DNA of 64,000 nucleotides from Cyprinodon diabolis (Eukaryota; Chordata; Actinopteri; Cyprinodontiformes; Cyprinodontidae), in contig CM060068.1 in NCBI GenBank assembly GCA_030533445.1, positions 49,951,531 through 50,015,530 on the forward strand. The letters run 5' to 3'. Both the position numbers and the translations under genes were made by a program. The stretch's first letter is position 1, and the number at the start of each line of letters is the position of its first letter. Below, piece after piece: positions 11,532-25,500 of this stretch. The notes under the pieces are model-generated. The model made no database searches and was not told the origin of the DNA. It saw only the letters and a list, made by a program, of their open reading frames with translations.

Positions 11532-14500
11532 ATTGATCTGGTTTTTAATGGGCTCTGGTTCATAAAGGGCTCTGGTTTATAAAGGGCTCTGGTTTATAAT
11601 GGGACTGGTTCATAAAGGGCTCTGTCTTATAAGCGGCTTTGGTTTAAAAAGGCGTCCAATTTATAAAAGGCTCTGGTTTATAACCGGCTTTGGTTTATAA
11701 AGGGCTCTGGTTTATAACGGGCTCTGGTTTATAACCGGCATTGGTTTATAAAGAGCTCTGGTTGATAAAGGGCTCGGGTTTTTAAAGGGCTCTGGTTTAT
11801 TACAGGCTCTGGTAAAGGGCTTTGGTTTCTATAGGGCTTTGGTTTCTAAAGAGCTTGGTTTATAACCGGCTTTGGTTTATAAAGGGCTCTGGTTTATAAA
11901 GGGCTCTGGTTTGTAAAGGGCTCTGGTTTATAACGGGCTCTGGTTTATGAAGGGCTCTGGTTTATAAAGGGCTCTGGTTTTTCAAGGGCTCTGGTTTTTA
12001 ACATCCTATGGCTTATAACGGGCTTTGGTTTAAAAAGGCCTCTGGTTTATAAAAGGCTCTGGTTTATAATGGGCTCTGGTTTATAACGGGCTCTGGTTTA
12101 AAAAGGGCTTTTGTTTCTAAAGGGCTTTGGTTTTTAAAGGGCTTTGGTTTATAAAGGGCTCTGGATTATAAAGGGCTTTGGTTTATAAAGGCTTCTGGTT
12201 TATAAAGGGCTCTGGTTTATAACCGTCTTTGGTTTATAACGGGCTCTTGTTTATAAAGGGTTATGATTCATAACGGGCTCTGATTTATAACCGGCTATGG
12301 TTAATAAAGGGCTCTGGTTTTTAATGGGCTCTGGTTCATAAAGGGCTCTGGCTTATAAGCGGCTTTGGTTTAAAAAGGCGTCTGGTTTATAAAAGGCTCT
12401 GGTTTATAACCGGCTTTGGTTTATAAAGGGCTCTGGTTTATAACGGGCTCTGATTTATAACCGGCTTTGGTTTATAAAGAGCTCTGGTTGATAAAGGGCT
12501 CTGGTTTTTAAAGGGCTCTGATTTATTACAGGCTCTGGTAAAGGGCTTTGGTTTCTAAAGGGCTTTGGTTTCTAAAGAGCTTGGTGTATAACCGGCTTTG
12601 GTTTATAAAGGGCTCTGGTTTATAACGGGCTGTGGTTTATACAGGGCTCTGGTTTATAACGGGCTCTGGTTTATAAAGGGCTGTGGTTTATAAAGGGCTC
12701 TGGTTTTTCAAGGGCTCTGGTTTATAACAAGTTCTGGTTTACAACCGTCTTTGGTTTATAATGGGCTCTGGTTTATAACCGTCTTTGGTTTATACAGGGC
12801 TCTGGTTTATAAAGGTCTCTGGTTTATAACAGGCTCTGGTTTATTACATGATCTGGTATATCAAGTGCTTTTGTTTCTAAAGAGCTTTGGTGTCTAAAGG
12901 GCTTAAGTTTATAAAGGGCTCTGGTTTTTAATTGGCTCTGATTTATAACCGTCTTTGGTTTACAAAGCGTTGTAGTTTATAAAGGGCTATGATTCATAAT
13001 GGGCTCTGATTTATAACCGGCTTTGGTTTATAAAGCGCTCTAGTTTATAACGGGCTCTGGTTTATAACCGTCTTTGCTTTACACAGGGCTCTGGTTTATA
13101 AGGGGCTCTGGTTTATAAAGGGCTCTGGTTTATTACAGGCTCTGGTATATAAAGGGCTTTGGTTTATACAGTGCGCTGGTTTATAAAGGGCTCTGGTTTA
13201 TAAAGGGCTCTGGTTTATAATGGGCTCTGGTTTATAAAGGGCTCTGGTTTTTAATGGGCTGTTGTTCATACAGGGCTCTGGTTTATAACCGTCTTTGGTT
13301 TATAACGGGCTCTGGTTTATAACCGTCTTTGGTTTATAACGGGCTCTGGTGTATAAAGGCTTCTGGTTTATAAAGGGCTCTGTTTTATAACAGGCTCTGG
13401 TTTGCAACCGTCTTTGGTTTATAACGGGCTCTGGTTTATAACCAGCTTTGGTTTATAAAGGGCTCTGGTTTATAACCAGCTTTGGTTTATAAAGGGCTCT
13501 GGTTTATAAAGGGCTATGATTCATAACGGGCTCTGATTTATAACCGGCTTTGGTTTATAAAGGGCTCTAGTTTATAAAGGGCTATGATTCATAATGGGCT
13601 CTGATTTATAACCGGCTTTGGTTTATAAAGCGCTCTAGTTTATAACGGGCTCTGGTTTATAACCGTCTTTGGTTTACACAGGGCTCTGGTTTATAAGGGG
13701 CTCTGGTTTATAAAGGGCTCTGGTTTATTACAGGCTCTGGTATATGAAGGGCTTTGGTTTATACAGTGCGCTGGTTTATAAAGGGCTCTGGTTTTTAATG
13801 GGCTCTGGTGCATACAGGGCTCTGGTTTATAACCGTCTTTGGTTTATAACGGGCTCTGGTTTATAACCGTCTTAGGTTTATAACGGGCTCTGGTTTATAA
13901 AGGCTTCTGGTTTATAAAGGGCTCTGGTTTATAACAGGCTCTGGTTTGCAACCGTCTTTGGTTTATAACGGGCTCTTGTTTATAACCAGCTTTGGCATAT
14001 AAAGGGCTCTGGTTTATAAAGGGTTATGATTCATAACGGGCTCTGATTTATAACCGGCTATGGTTAATAAAGGGCTCTGGTTTTTAATGGGCTCTGGTTC
14101 ATAAAGGGCTCTGGCTTATAAGCGGCTTTGGTTTAAAAAGGCGTCTGGTTTATAAAAGGCTCTGGCTTATAACCGGCTTTGGTTTATAACGGGCTCTGGT
14201 ATATAAAGGGCTCCGGTTTTAAATGTCCTCTGGTTCATACAGGGCTCTGGTTTATAACTGTCTTTGGTTTATAACGGGCTCTGGTTTATAACCGTCTTTG
14301 GTTTATAACGGGCTCTGGTTTATAAAGGCTTCTGGTTTATAAAGGGCTCTGGTTTATAACAGGCTCTGGTTTACAACTGTCTTTGGTTTATAACGGGCTC
14401 TGATTTATAACCGACTATGGTTTATAAAGGGCTCTAGTTTATAACGGGCTCTGGTTTATAACTGTCTTTGGTTTATAAAGGGCTCTAGTTTATAAAGGGC

Positions 14501-14631
14501 TATGATTCATAACGGGCTCTTATTTATAACCGGCTCTGGTATAACAGGCTCTGGTATATATACAGTGCTTTGGTTTCTAAAGAGCTTTGGTTTCTAAATG
14601 GCTTTAGTTTATAACGGGCTCTGGTTAATAA
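11532..14631 (+). repeat. Higher-order family 2, unit 2 (3,100 bp)
   Basis: Collinear with unit 1 and with the first 2 kb of unit 3. Shares TATATATACAGTGC at its right end (about 14555) with units 1, 3 and 4. It diverges from unit 3 at 13578 and rejoins at 13811, so it keeps a 233-bp segment where unit 3 has about 1,013 bp. Confidence 0.82.
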
Positions 14632-14904
14632 ATTGATCTGGTTTTTAATGGGCTCTGGTTCATAAAGGGCTCTGGTTTATAAAGGGCTCTGGTTTATAAT
14701 GGGACTGGTTCATAAAGGGCTCTGGCTTATAAGCGGCTTTGGTTTAAAAAGGCGTCCAATTTATAAAAGGCTCTGGTTTATAACCGGCTTTGGTTTATAA
14801 AGGGCTCTGGTTTATAACGGGCTCTGGTTTATAACCGGCATTGGTTTATAAAGAGCTCTGGTTGATAAAGGGCTCGGGTTTTTAAAGGGCTCTGGTTTAT
14901 TACA

Positions 14905-14917
14905 GGCTCTGGTAAAG
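14905..14917 (+). repeat. 13-bp short monomer GGCTCTGGTAAAG
   Basis: A 4-bp deletion in TTTATAAA shortens this monomer to 13 bp and shifts the 17-bp phase. It sits between a TTTATTACA monomer and a TTTCTATAG monomer. The same arrangement recurs once or twice per unit of family 2, for example at 15631-15643, and it also occurs in the border zone at 6246. A good marker for phase and for aligning units. Confidence 0.8.
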
Positions 14918-16677
14918 GGCTTTGGTTTCTATAGGGCTTTGGTTTCTAAAGAGCTTGGTTTATAACCGGCTTTGGTTTATAAAGGGCTCTGGTTTATAAA
15001 GGGCTCTGGTTTGTAAAGGGCTCTGGTTTATAACGGGCTCTGGTTTATGAAGGGCTCTGGTTTATAAAGGGCTCTGGTTTTTCAAGGGCTCTGGTTTTTA
15101 ACATCCTATGGCTTATAACGGGCTTTGGTTTAAAAAGGCCTCTGGTTTATAAAAGGCTCTGGTTTATAATGGGCTCTGGTTTATAACGGGCTCTGGTTTA
15201 AAAAGGGCTTTTGTTTCTAAAGGGCTTTGGTTTTTAAAGGGCTTTGGTTTATAAAGGGCTCTGGATTATAAAGGGCTTTGGTTTATAAAGGCTTCTGGTT
15301 TATAAAGGGCTCTGGTTTATAACCGTCTTTGGTTTATAACGGGCTCTTGTTTATAAAGGGTTATGATTCATAACGGGCTCTGATTTATAACCGGCTATGG
15401 TTAATAAAGGGCTCTGGTTTTTAATGGGCTCTGGTTCATAAAGGGCTCTGGCTTATAAGCGGCTTTGGTTTAAAAAGGCGTCTGGTTTATAAAAGGCTCT
15501 GGTTTATAACCGGCTTTGGTTTATAAAGGGCTCTGGTTTATAACGGGCTCTGATTTATAACCGGCTTTGGTTTATAAAGAGCTCTGGTTGATAAAGGGCT
15601 CTGGTTTTTAAAGGGCTCTGATTTATTACAGGCTCTGGTAAAGGGCTTTGGTTTCTAAAGGGCTTTGGTTTCTAAAGAGCTTGGTGTATAACCGGCTTTG
15701 GTTTATAAAGGGCTCTGGTTTATAACGGGCTGTGGTTTATACAGGGCTCTGGTTTATAACGGGCTCTGGTTTATAAAGGGCTGTGGTTTATAAAGGGCTC
15801 TGGTTTTTCAAGGGCTCTGGTTTATAACAAGTTCTGGTTTACAACCGTCTTTGGTTTATAATGGGCTCTGGTTTATAACCGTCTTTGGTTTATACAGGGC
15901 TCTGGTTTATAAAGGTCTCTGGTTTATAACAGGCTCTGGTTTATTACATGATCTGGTATATAAAGTGCTTTTGTTTCTAAAGAGCTTTGGTGTCTAAAGG
16001 GCTTAAGTTTATAAAGGGCTCTGGTTTTTAATTGGCTCTGATTTATAACCGTCTTTGGTTTACAAAGCGTTCTAGTTTATAAAGGGCTATGATTCATAAT
16101 GGGCTCTGATTTATAACCGGCTTTGGTTTATAAAGCGCTCTAGTTTATAACGGGCTCTGGTTTATAACCGTCTTTGCTTTACACAGGGCTCTGGTTTATA
16201 AGGGGCTCTGGTTTATAAAGGGCTCTGGTTTATTACAGGCTCTGGTATATAAAGGGCTTTGGTTTATACAGTGCGCTGGTTTATAAAGGGCTCTGGTTTA
16301 TAAAGGGCTCTGGTTTATAATGGGCTCTGGTTTATAAAGGGCTCTGGTTTTTAATGGGCTGTTGTTCATACAGGGCTCTGGTTTATAACCGTCTTTGGTT
16401 TATAACGGGCTCTGGTTTATAACCGTCTTTGGTTTATAACGGGCTCTGGTTTATAAAGGCTTCTGGTTTATAAAGGGCTCTGTTTTATAACAGGCTCTGG
16501 TTTGCAACCGTCTTTGGTTTATAACGGGCTCTGGTTTATAACCAGCTTTGGTTTATAAAGGGCTCTGGTTTATAACCAGCTTTGGTTTATAAAGGGCTCT
16601 GGTTTATAAAGGGCTATGATTCATAACGGGCTCTGATTTATAACCGGCTTTGGTTTAAAAAGGGCTCTAGTTTATAA

Positions 16678-17690
16678 CCGGCTTTGGTTTAAAAAGGCCT
16701 CTGGTTTATAACTGCATTTGGTTTATAAAGGGCTCTGGCTTATAACGGGCTCTGCTTTATAACCGGCTTTGGTTTATAAAGGGCTCTGGTTTATAAAGGG
16801 CTCTGGTTTATTACAGGCTCTGGCTTATAACGGACTTTGGTATAAAAAGGCCTCTGGTTTATAACTGCATTTGGTTTATAAAGGGCTCTGGTTTATAACG
16901 GGCTCTGCTTTATAACCGGCTTTGGTTTATAAAGGGCACTGGTTTATAAAGGGCTCTGGTTTATTACAGGCTCTGGTATATAAAGGGCTCTGGTTTATAA
17001 AGGGCTCTGGTTTATAACAGGCTCTGGTTTATAAAGGGCTCTGGTTTTTCAAGGGCTCTGGTTTTTAACATCCTCTGGCTTATAACGGGCTTTGGTTTAA
17101 AAAGGCCTCTGGTTTATAACAGGATTTGGTTTATAAAGGGCTCTGGTTTTTAAAGGGCTCTGGTTTATAACGGGCTCTGGTTTATAAAGGGCTGTGGTTT
17201 ATAACGGGCTCTGGTTTATAAGCAGCTTTGGTTTATAAAGGGCTCTGGTTTATAAAGGGTTATGATTCATAAAGTGCTCTGGCTTATAAGCGGCTTTGGT
17301 TTAAAAAGGCGTCTGGTTTATAAAAGGCTCTGGTTTATAACCGGCTTTGGTTTATAAAGGGCTCTGGTTTATAACGGGCTCTGATTTACAACCGGCTTTG
17401 GTTTATAAAGAACTCTGGTTTATAACAGGCTCTGGTTTATAACAGGTGTTGGTTTAACGGGCTCTGGTTTATAACGGGCTCTGGTTTGTAAGGGGGTCTG
17501 ATTTATAACCGGCTTTGGTTTATAAAGGGCTCTGGTTTATAAAGGGCTCTGGTATATTACAGGCTCTGGTATATAAAGGGCTTTGGTTTATACAGGGCGC
17601 TGGTTTATAAAGGGCTCTGGTTTATAAAGGGCTCTGGATTGTAACAGCCTCTGGTTTATAAAGGGCTCTGGTTTTTAATGGGCTCTGGTT
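16678..17690 (+). repeat. About 1 kb segment gained in the 3,981-bp units
   Basis: At 16678 unit 3 leaves the sequence of unit 2 (position 13578) and rejoins it at CATACAGGGC (17691, matching 13811). The segment brings the ACTGCATTTGG, GGGCACTGG, ATCCTCTGG, AGAACTCTGG, AACAGGTGTTGG and GGATTGTAACAGCC monomers. It is retained in units 4, 5 and 6, and related segments recur after 31.7 kb. It marks the change from the shorter (about 3.1-3.3 kb) to the longer (about 4 kb) higher-order unit. Confidence 0.75.
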
Positions 17691-18612
17691 CATACAGGGC
17701 TCTGGTTTATAACCGTCTTTGGTTTATAACGGGCTCTTTTTATAACCGTCTTTGGTTTATAACGGGCTCTAGTTTATAAAGGCTTCTGGTTTATAAAGGG
17801 CTCTGGTTAATAACAGGCTCTGGTTTACAACCGTCTTTAGTTTATAACGGGCTCTGGTTTATAACCAGCTTTGGCATATAAAGGGCTCTGGTTTATAAAG
17901 GGTTATGATTCATAACGGGCTCTGATTTATAACCGGCTATGGTTAATAAAGGGCTCTGGTTTTTAATGGGCTCTGGTTCATAAAGGGCTCTGGCTTATAA
18001 GCGGCTTTGGTTTAAAAAGGCGTCTGGTTTATAAAAGGCTCTGGCTTATAACCGGCTTTGGTTTATAAAGGGCTCTGGTTTATAACGGGCTCTGATTTAT
18101 AACCGGCTTTGGTTTATACAGGGCGCTGGTTTATAAAGGGCTCTGGTTCATAAAGGGCTCTGGTTTATAACGGGCTCTGGTATATAAAGGGCTCCGGTTT
18201 TAAATGTCCTCTGGTTCATACAGGGCTCTGGTTTATAACTGTCTTTGGTTTATAACGGGCTCTGGTTTATAACCGTCTTTGGTTTATAACGGGCTCTGGT
18301 TTATAAAGGCTTCTGGTTTATAAAGGGCTCTGGTTTATAACAGGCTCTGGTTTACAACTGTCTTTGGTTTATAACGGGCTCTGATTTATAACCGACTATG
18401 GTTTATAAAGGGCTCTAGTTTATAACGGGCTCTGGTTTATAACTGTCTTTGGTTTATAAAGGGCTCTAGTTTATAAAGGGCTATGATTCATAACGGGCTC
18501 TTATTTATAACCGGCTCTGGTATAACAGGCTCTGGTATATATACAGTGCTTTGCTTTCTAAAGAGCTTTGGTTTCTAAATGGCTTTAGTTTATAACGGGC
18601 TCTGGTTAATAA

Positions 18613-21600
18613 ATTGATCTGGTTTTTAATGGGCTCTGGTTCATAAAGGGCTCTGGTTTATAAAGGGCTCTGGTTTATAATGGGACTGGTTCATAAAGGG
18701 CTATGGCTTATAAGCGGCTTTGGTTTAAAAAGGCGTCCAATTTATAAAAGGCTCTGGTTTATAACCGGCTTTGGTTTATAAAGGGCTCTGGTTTATAACG
18801 GGCTCTGGTTTATAACCGGCATTGGTTTATAAAGAGCTCTGGTTGATAAAGGGCTCGGGTTTTTAAAGGGCTCTGGTTTATTACAGGCTCTGGTAAAGGG
18901 CTTTGGTTTCTATAGGGCTTTGGTTTCTAAAGAGCTTGGTTTATAACCGGCTTTGGTTTATAAAGGGCTCTGGTTTATAAAGGGCTCTGGTTTGTAAAGG
19001 GCTCTGGTTTATAACGGGCTCTGGTTTATGAAGGGCTCTGGTTTATAAAGGGCTCTGGTTTTTCAAGGGCTCTGGTTTTTAACATCCTATGGCTTATAAC
19101 GGGCTTTGGTTTAAAAAGGCCTCTGGTTTATAAAAGGCTCTGGTTTATAATGGGCTCTGGTTTATAACGGGCTCTGGTTTAAAAAGGGCTTTTGTTTCTA
19201 AAGGGCTTTGGTTTTTAAAGGGCTTTGGTTTATAAAGGGCTCTGGATTATAAAGGGCTTTGGTTTATAAAGGCTTCTGGTTTATAAAGGGCTCTGGTTTA
19301 TAACCGTCTTTGGTTTATAACGGGCTCTTGTTTATAAAGGGTTATGATTCATAACGGGCTCTGATTTATAACCGGCTATGGTTAATAAAGGGCTCTGGTT
19401 TTTAATGGGCTCTGGTTCATAAAGGGCTCTGGCTTATAAGCGGCTTTGGTTTAAAAAGGCGTCTGGTTTATAAAAGGCTCTGGTTTATAACCGGCTTTGG
19501 TTTATAAAGGGCTCTGGTTTATAACGGGCTCTGATTTATAACCGGCTTTGGTTTATAAAGAGCTCTGGTTGATAAAGGGCTCTGGTTTTTAAAGGGCTCT
19601 GATTTATTACAGGCTCTGGTAAAGGGCTTTGGTTTCTAAAGGGCTTTGGTTTCTAAAGAGCTTGGTGTATAACCGGCTTTGGTTTATAAAGGGCTCTGGT
19701 TTATAACGGGCTGTGGTTTATACAGGGCTCTGGTTTATAACGGGCTCTGGTTTATAAAGGGCTGTGGTTTATAAAGGGCTCTGGTTTTTCAAGGGCTCTG
19801 GTTTATAACAAGTTCTGGTTTACAACCGTCTTTGGTTTATAATGGGCTCTGGTTTATAACCGTCTTTGGTTTATACAGGGCTCTGGTTTATAAAGGTCTC
19901 TGGTTTATAACAGGCTCTGGTTTATTACATGATCTGGTATATAAAGTGCTTTTGTTTCTAAAGAGCTTTGGTGTCTAAAGGGCTTAAGTTTATAAAGGGC
20001 TCTGGTTTTTAATTGGCTCTGATTTATAACCGTCTTTGGTTTACAAAGCGTTCTAGTTTATAAAGGGCTATGATTCATAATGGGCTCTGATTTATAACCG
20101 GCTTTGGTTTATAAAGCGCTCTAGTTTATAACGGGCTCTGGTTTATAACCGTCTTTGCTTTACACAGGGCTCTGGTTTATAAGGGGCTCTGGTTTATAAA
20201 GGGCTCTGGTTTATTACAGGCTCTGGTATATAAAGGGCTTTGGTTTATACAGTGCGCTGGTTTATAAAGGGCTCTGGTTTATAAAGGGCTCTGGTTTATA
20301 ATGGGCTCTGGTTTATAAAGGGCTCTGGTTTTTAATGGGCTGTTGTTCATACAGGGCTCTGGTTTATAACCGTCTTTGGTTTATAACGGGCTCTGGTTTA
20401 TAACCGTCTTTGGTTTATAACGGGCTCTGGTTTATAAAGGCTTCTGGTTTATAAAGGGCTCTGTTTTATAACAGGCTCTGGTTTGCAACCGTCTTTGGTT
20501 TATAACGGGCTCTGGTTTATAACCAGCTTTGGTTTATAAAGGGCTCTGGTTTATAACCAGCTTTGGTTTATAAAGGGCTCTGGTTTATAAAGGGCTATGA
20601 TTCATAACGGGCTCTGATTTATAACCGGCTTTGGTTTAAAAAGGGCTCTAGTTTATAACCGGCTTTGGTTTAAAAAGGCCTCTGGTTTATAACTGCATTT
20701 GGTTTATAAAGGGCTCTGGCTTATAACGGGCTCTGCTTTATAACCGGCTTTGGTTTATAAAGGGCTCTGGTTTATAAAGGGCTCTGGTTTATTACAGGCT
20801 CTGGCTTATAACGGACTTTGGTATAAAAAGGCCTCTGGTTTATAACTGCATTTGGTTTATAAAGGGCTCTGGTTTATAACGGGCTCTGCTTTATAACCGG
20901 CTTTGGTTTATAAAGGGCACTGGTTTATAAAGGGCTCTGGTTTATTACAGGCTCTGGTATATAAAGGGCTCTGGTTTATAAAGGGCTCTGGTTTATAACA
21001 GGCTCTGGTTTATAAAGGGCTCTGGTTTTTCAAGGGCTCTGGTTTTTAACATCCTCTGGCTTATAACGGGCTTTGGTTTAAAAAGGCCTCTGGTTTATAA
21101 CAGGATTTGGTTTATAAAGGGCTCTGGTTTTTAAAGGGCTCTGGTTTATAACGGGCTCTGGTTTATAAAGGGCTGTGGTTTATAACGGGCTCTGGTTTAT
21201 AAGCAGCTTTGGTTTATAAAGGGCTCTGGTTTATAAAGGGTTATGATTCATAAAGTGCTCTGGCTTATAAGCGGCTTTGGTTTAAAAAGGCGTCTGGTTT
21301 ATAAAAGGCTCTGGTTTATAACCGGCTTTGGTTTATAAAGGGCTCTGGTTTATAACGGGCTCTGATTTACAACCGGCTTTGGTTTATAAAGAACTCTGGT
21401 TTATAACAGGCTCTGGTTTATAACAGGTGTTGGTTTAACGGGCTCTGGTTTATAACGGGCTCTGGTTTGTAAGGGGGTCTGATTTATAACCGGCTTTGGT
21501 TTATAAAGGGCTCTGGTTTATAAAGGGCTCTGGTATATTACAGGCTCTGGTATATAAAGGGCTTTGGTTTATACAGGGCGCTGGTTTATAAAGGGCTCTG

Positions 21601-22593
21601 GTTTATAAAGGGCTCTGGATTGTAACAGCCTCTGGTTTATAAAGGGCTCTGGTTTTTAATGGGCTCTGGTTCATACAGGGCTCTGGTTTATAACCGTCTT
21701 TGGTTTATAACGGGCTCTTTTTATAACCGTCTTTGGTTTATAACGGGCTCTAGTTTATAAAGGCTTCTGGTTTATAAAGGGCTCTGGTTAATAACAGGCT
21801 CTGGTTTACAACCGTCTTTAGTTTATAACGGGCTCTGGTTTATAACCAGCTTTGGCATATAAAGGGCTCTGGTTTATAAAGGGTTATGATTCATAACGGG
21901 CTCTGATTTATAACCGGCTATGGTTAATAAAGGGCTCTGGTTTTTAATGGGCTCTGGTTCATAAAGGGCTCTGGCTTATAAGCGGCTTTGGTTTAAAAAG
22001 GCGTCTGGTTTATAAAAGGCTCTGGCTTATAACCGGCTTTGGTTTATAAAGGGCTCTGGTTTATAACGGGCTCTGATTTATAACCGGCTTTGGTTTATAC
22101 AGGGCGCTGGTTTATAAAGGGCTCTGGTTCATAAAGGGCTCTGGTTTATAACGGGCTCTGGTATATAAAGGGCTCCGGTTTTAAATGTCCTCTGGTTCAT
22201 ACAGGGCTCTGGTTTATAACTGTCTTTGGTTTATAACGGGCTCTGGTTTATAACCGTCTTTGGTTTATAACGGGCTCTGGTTTATAAAGGCTTCTGGTTT
22301 ATAAAGGGCTCTGGTTTATAACAGGCTCTGGTTTACAACTGTCTTTGGTTTATAACGGGCTCTGATTTATAACCGACTATGGTTTATAAAGGGCTCTAGT
22401 TTATAACGGGCTCTGGTTTATAACTGTCTTTGGTTTATAAAGGGCTCTAGTTTATAAAGGGCTATGATTCATAACGGGCTCTTATTTATAACCGGCTCTG
22501 GTATAACAGGCTCTGGTATATATACAGTGCTTTGCTTTCTAAAGAGCTTTGGTTTCTAAATGGCTTTAGTTTATAACGGGCTCTGGTTAATAA
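18613..22593 (+). repeat. Higher-order family 2, unit 4 (3,981 bp)
   Basis: Same length as unit 3 and nearly identical in the stretches compared. One clear difference is GGGCTATGGC near 18698, where units 3 and 5 read GGGCTCTGGC. The right ends of units 3 and 4 share the variant GTGCTTTGCTTTC (near 18547 and 22528), which is absent from the other units, so these two are close sister copies. Confidence 0.9.
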
Positions 22594-25500
22594 ATTGATC
22601 TGGTTTTTAATGGGCTCTGGTTCATAAAGGGCTCTGGTTTATAAAGGGCTCTGGTTTATAATGGGACTGGTTCATAAAGGGCTCTGGCTTATAAGCGGCT
22701 TTGGTTTAAAAAGGCGTCCAATTTATAAAAGGCTCTGGTTTATAACCGGCTTTGGTTTATAAAGGGCTCTGGTTTATAACGGGCTCTGGTTTATAACCGG
22801 CATTGGTTTATAAAGAGCTCTGGTTGATAAAGGGCTCGGGTTTTTAAAGGGCTCTGGTTTATTACAGGCTCTGGTAAAGGGCTTTGGTTTCTATAGGGCT
22901 TTGGTTTCTAAAGAGCTTGGTTTATAACCGGCTTTGGTTTATAAAGGGCTCTGGTTTATAAAGGGCTCTGGTTTGTAAAGGGCTCTGGTTTATAACGGGC
23001 TCTGGTTTATGAAGGGCTCTGGTTTATAAAGGGCTCTGGTTTTTCAAGGGCTCTGGTTTTTAACATCCTATGGCTTATAACGGGCTTTGGTTTAAAAAGG
23101 CCTCTGGTTTATAAAAGGCTCTGGTTTATAATGGGCTCTGGTTTATAACGGGCTCTGGTTTAAAAAGGGCTTTTGTTTCTAAAGGGCTTTGGTTTTTAAA
23201 GGGCTTTGGTTTATAAAGGGCTCTGGATTATAAAGGGCTTTGGTTTATAAAGGCTTCTGGTTTATAAAGGGCTCTGGTTTATAACCGTCTTTGGTTTATA
23301 ACGGGCTCTTGTTTATAAAGGGTTATGATTCATAACGGGCTCTGATTTATAACCGGCTATGGTTAATAAAGGGCTCTGGTTTTTAATGGGCTCTGGTTCA
23401 TAAAGGGCTCTGGCTTATAAGCGGCTTTGGTTTAAAAAGGCGTCTGGTTTATAAAAGGCTCTGGTTTATAACCGGCTTTGGTTTATAAAGGGCTCTGGTT
23501 TATAACGGGCTCTGATTTATAACCGGCTTTGGTTTATAAAGAGCTCTGGTTGATAAAGGGCTCTGGTTTTTAAAGGGCTCTGATTTATTACAGGCTCTGG
23601 TAAAGGGCTTTGGTTTCTAAAGGGCTTTGGTTTCTAAAGAGCTTGGTGTATAACCGGCTTTGGTTTATAAAGGGCTCTGGTTTATAACGGGCTGTGGTTT
23701 ATACAGGGCTCTGGTTTATAACGGGCTCTGGTTTATAAAGGGCTGTGGTTTATAAAGGGCTCTGGTTTTTCAAGGGCTCTGGTTTATAACAAGTTCTGGT
23801 TTACAACCGTCTTTGGTTTATAATGGGCTCTGGTTTATAACCGTCTTTGGTTTATACAGGGCTCTGGTTTATAAAGGTCTCTGGTTTATAACAGGCTCTG
23901 GTTTATTACATGATCTGGTATATAAAGTGCTTTTGTTTCTAAAGAGCTTTGGTGTCTAAAGGGCTTAAGTTTATAAAGGGCTCTGGTTTTTAATTGGCTC
24001 TGATTTATAACCGTCTTTGGTTTACAAAGCGTTCTAGTTTATAAAGGGCTATGATTCATAATGGGCTCTGATTTATAACCGGCTTTGGTTTATAAAGCGC
24101 TCTAGTTTATAACGGGCTCTGGTTTATAACCGTCTTTGCTTTACACAGGGCTCTGGTTTATAAGGGGCTCTGGTTTATAAAGGGCTCTGGTTTATTACAG
24201 GCTCTGGTATATAAAGGGCTTTGGTTTATACAGTGCGCTGGTTTATAAAGGGCTCTGGTTTATAAAGGGCTCTGGTTTATAATGGGCTCTGGTTTATAAA
24301 GGGCTCTGGTTTTTAATGGGCTGTTGTTCATACAGGGCTCTGGTTTATAACCGTCTTTGGTTTATAACGGGCTCTGGTTTATAACCGTCTTTGGTTTATA
24401 ACGGGCTCTGGTTTATAAAGGCTTCTGGTTTATAAAGGGCTCTGTTTTATAACAGGCTCTGGTTTGCAACCGTCTTTGGTTTATAACGGGCTCTGGTTTA
24501 TAACCAGCTTTGGTTTATAAAGGGCTCTGGTTTATAACCAGCTTTGGTTTATAAAGGGCTCTGGTTTATAAAGGGCTATGATTCATAACGGGCTCTGATT
24601 TATAACCGGCTTTGGTTTATAAAGGGCTCTAGTTTATAACCGGCTTTGGTTTAAAAAGGCCTCTGGTTTATAACTGCATTTGGTTTATAAAGGGCTCTGG
24701 CTTATAACGGGCTCTGCTTTATAACCGGCTTTGGTTTATAAAGGGCTCTGGTTTATAAAGGGCTCTGGTTTATTACAGGCTCTGGCTTATAACGGACTTT
24801 GGTATAAAAAGGCCTCTGGTTTATAACTGCATTTGGTTTATAAAGGGCTCTGGTTTATAACGGGCTCTGCTTTATAACCGGCTTTGGTTTATAAAGGGCA
24901 CTGGTTTATAAAGGGCTCTGGTTTATTACAGGCTCTGGTATATAAAGGGCTCTGGTTTATAAAGGGCTCTGGTTTATAACAGGCTCTGGTTTATAAAGGG
25001 CTCTGGTTTTTCAAGGGCTCTGGTTTTTAACATCCTCTGGCTTATAACGGGCTTTGGTTTAAAAAGGCCTCTGGTTTATAACAGGATTTGGTTTATAAAG
25101 GGCTCTGGTTTTTAAAGGGCTCTGGTTTATAACGGGCTCTGGTTTATAAAGGGCTGTGGTTTATAACGGGCTCTGGTTTATAAGCAGCTTTGGTTTATAA
25201 AGGGCTCTGGTTTATAAAGGGTTATGATTCATAAAGTGCTCTGGCTTATAAGCGGCTTTGGTTTAAAAAGGCGTCTGGTTTATAAAAGGCTCTGGTTTAT
25301 AACCGGCTTTGGTTTATAAAGGGCTCTGGTTTATAACGGGCTCTGATTTACAACCGGCTTTGGTTTATAAAGAACTCTGGTTTATAACAGGCTCTGGTTT
25401 ATAACAGGTGTTGGTTTAACGGGCTCTGGTTTATAACGGGCTCTGGTTTGTAAGGGGGTCTGATTTATAACCGGCTTTGGTTTATAAAGGGCTCTGGTTT

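Larger units (their letters stand above)
14632..18612 (+). repeat. Higher-order family 2, unit 3 (3,981 bp, about 235 monomers)
   Basis: First full-length 3,981-bp unit. The marker ATTGATCTGG is at 14632 and 18613. Independent markers give the same period: ACTGCATTTG at 16711, 20692 and 24673, and GAGCTC at 14853 and 18834. It contains the segment 16678-17690 that is absent from units 1 and 2. The length is not a multiple of 17 because of short monomers of 13, 14, 15 and 16 bp and one of 19 bp. Confidence 0.9.
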
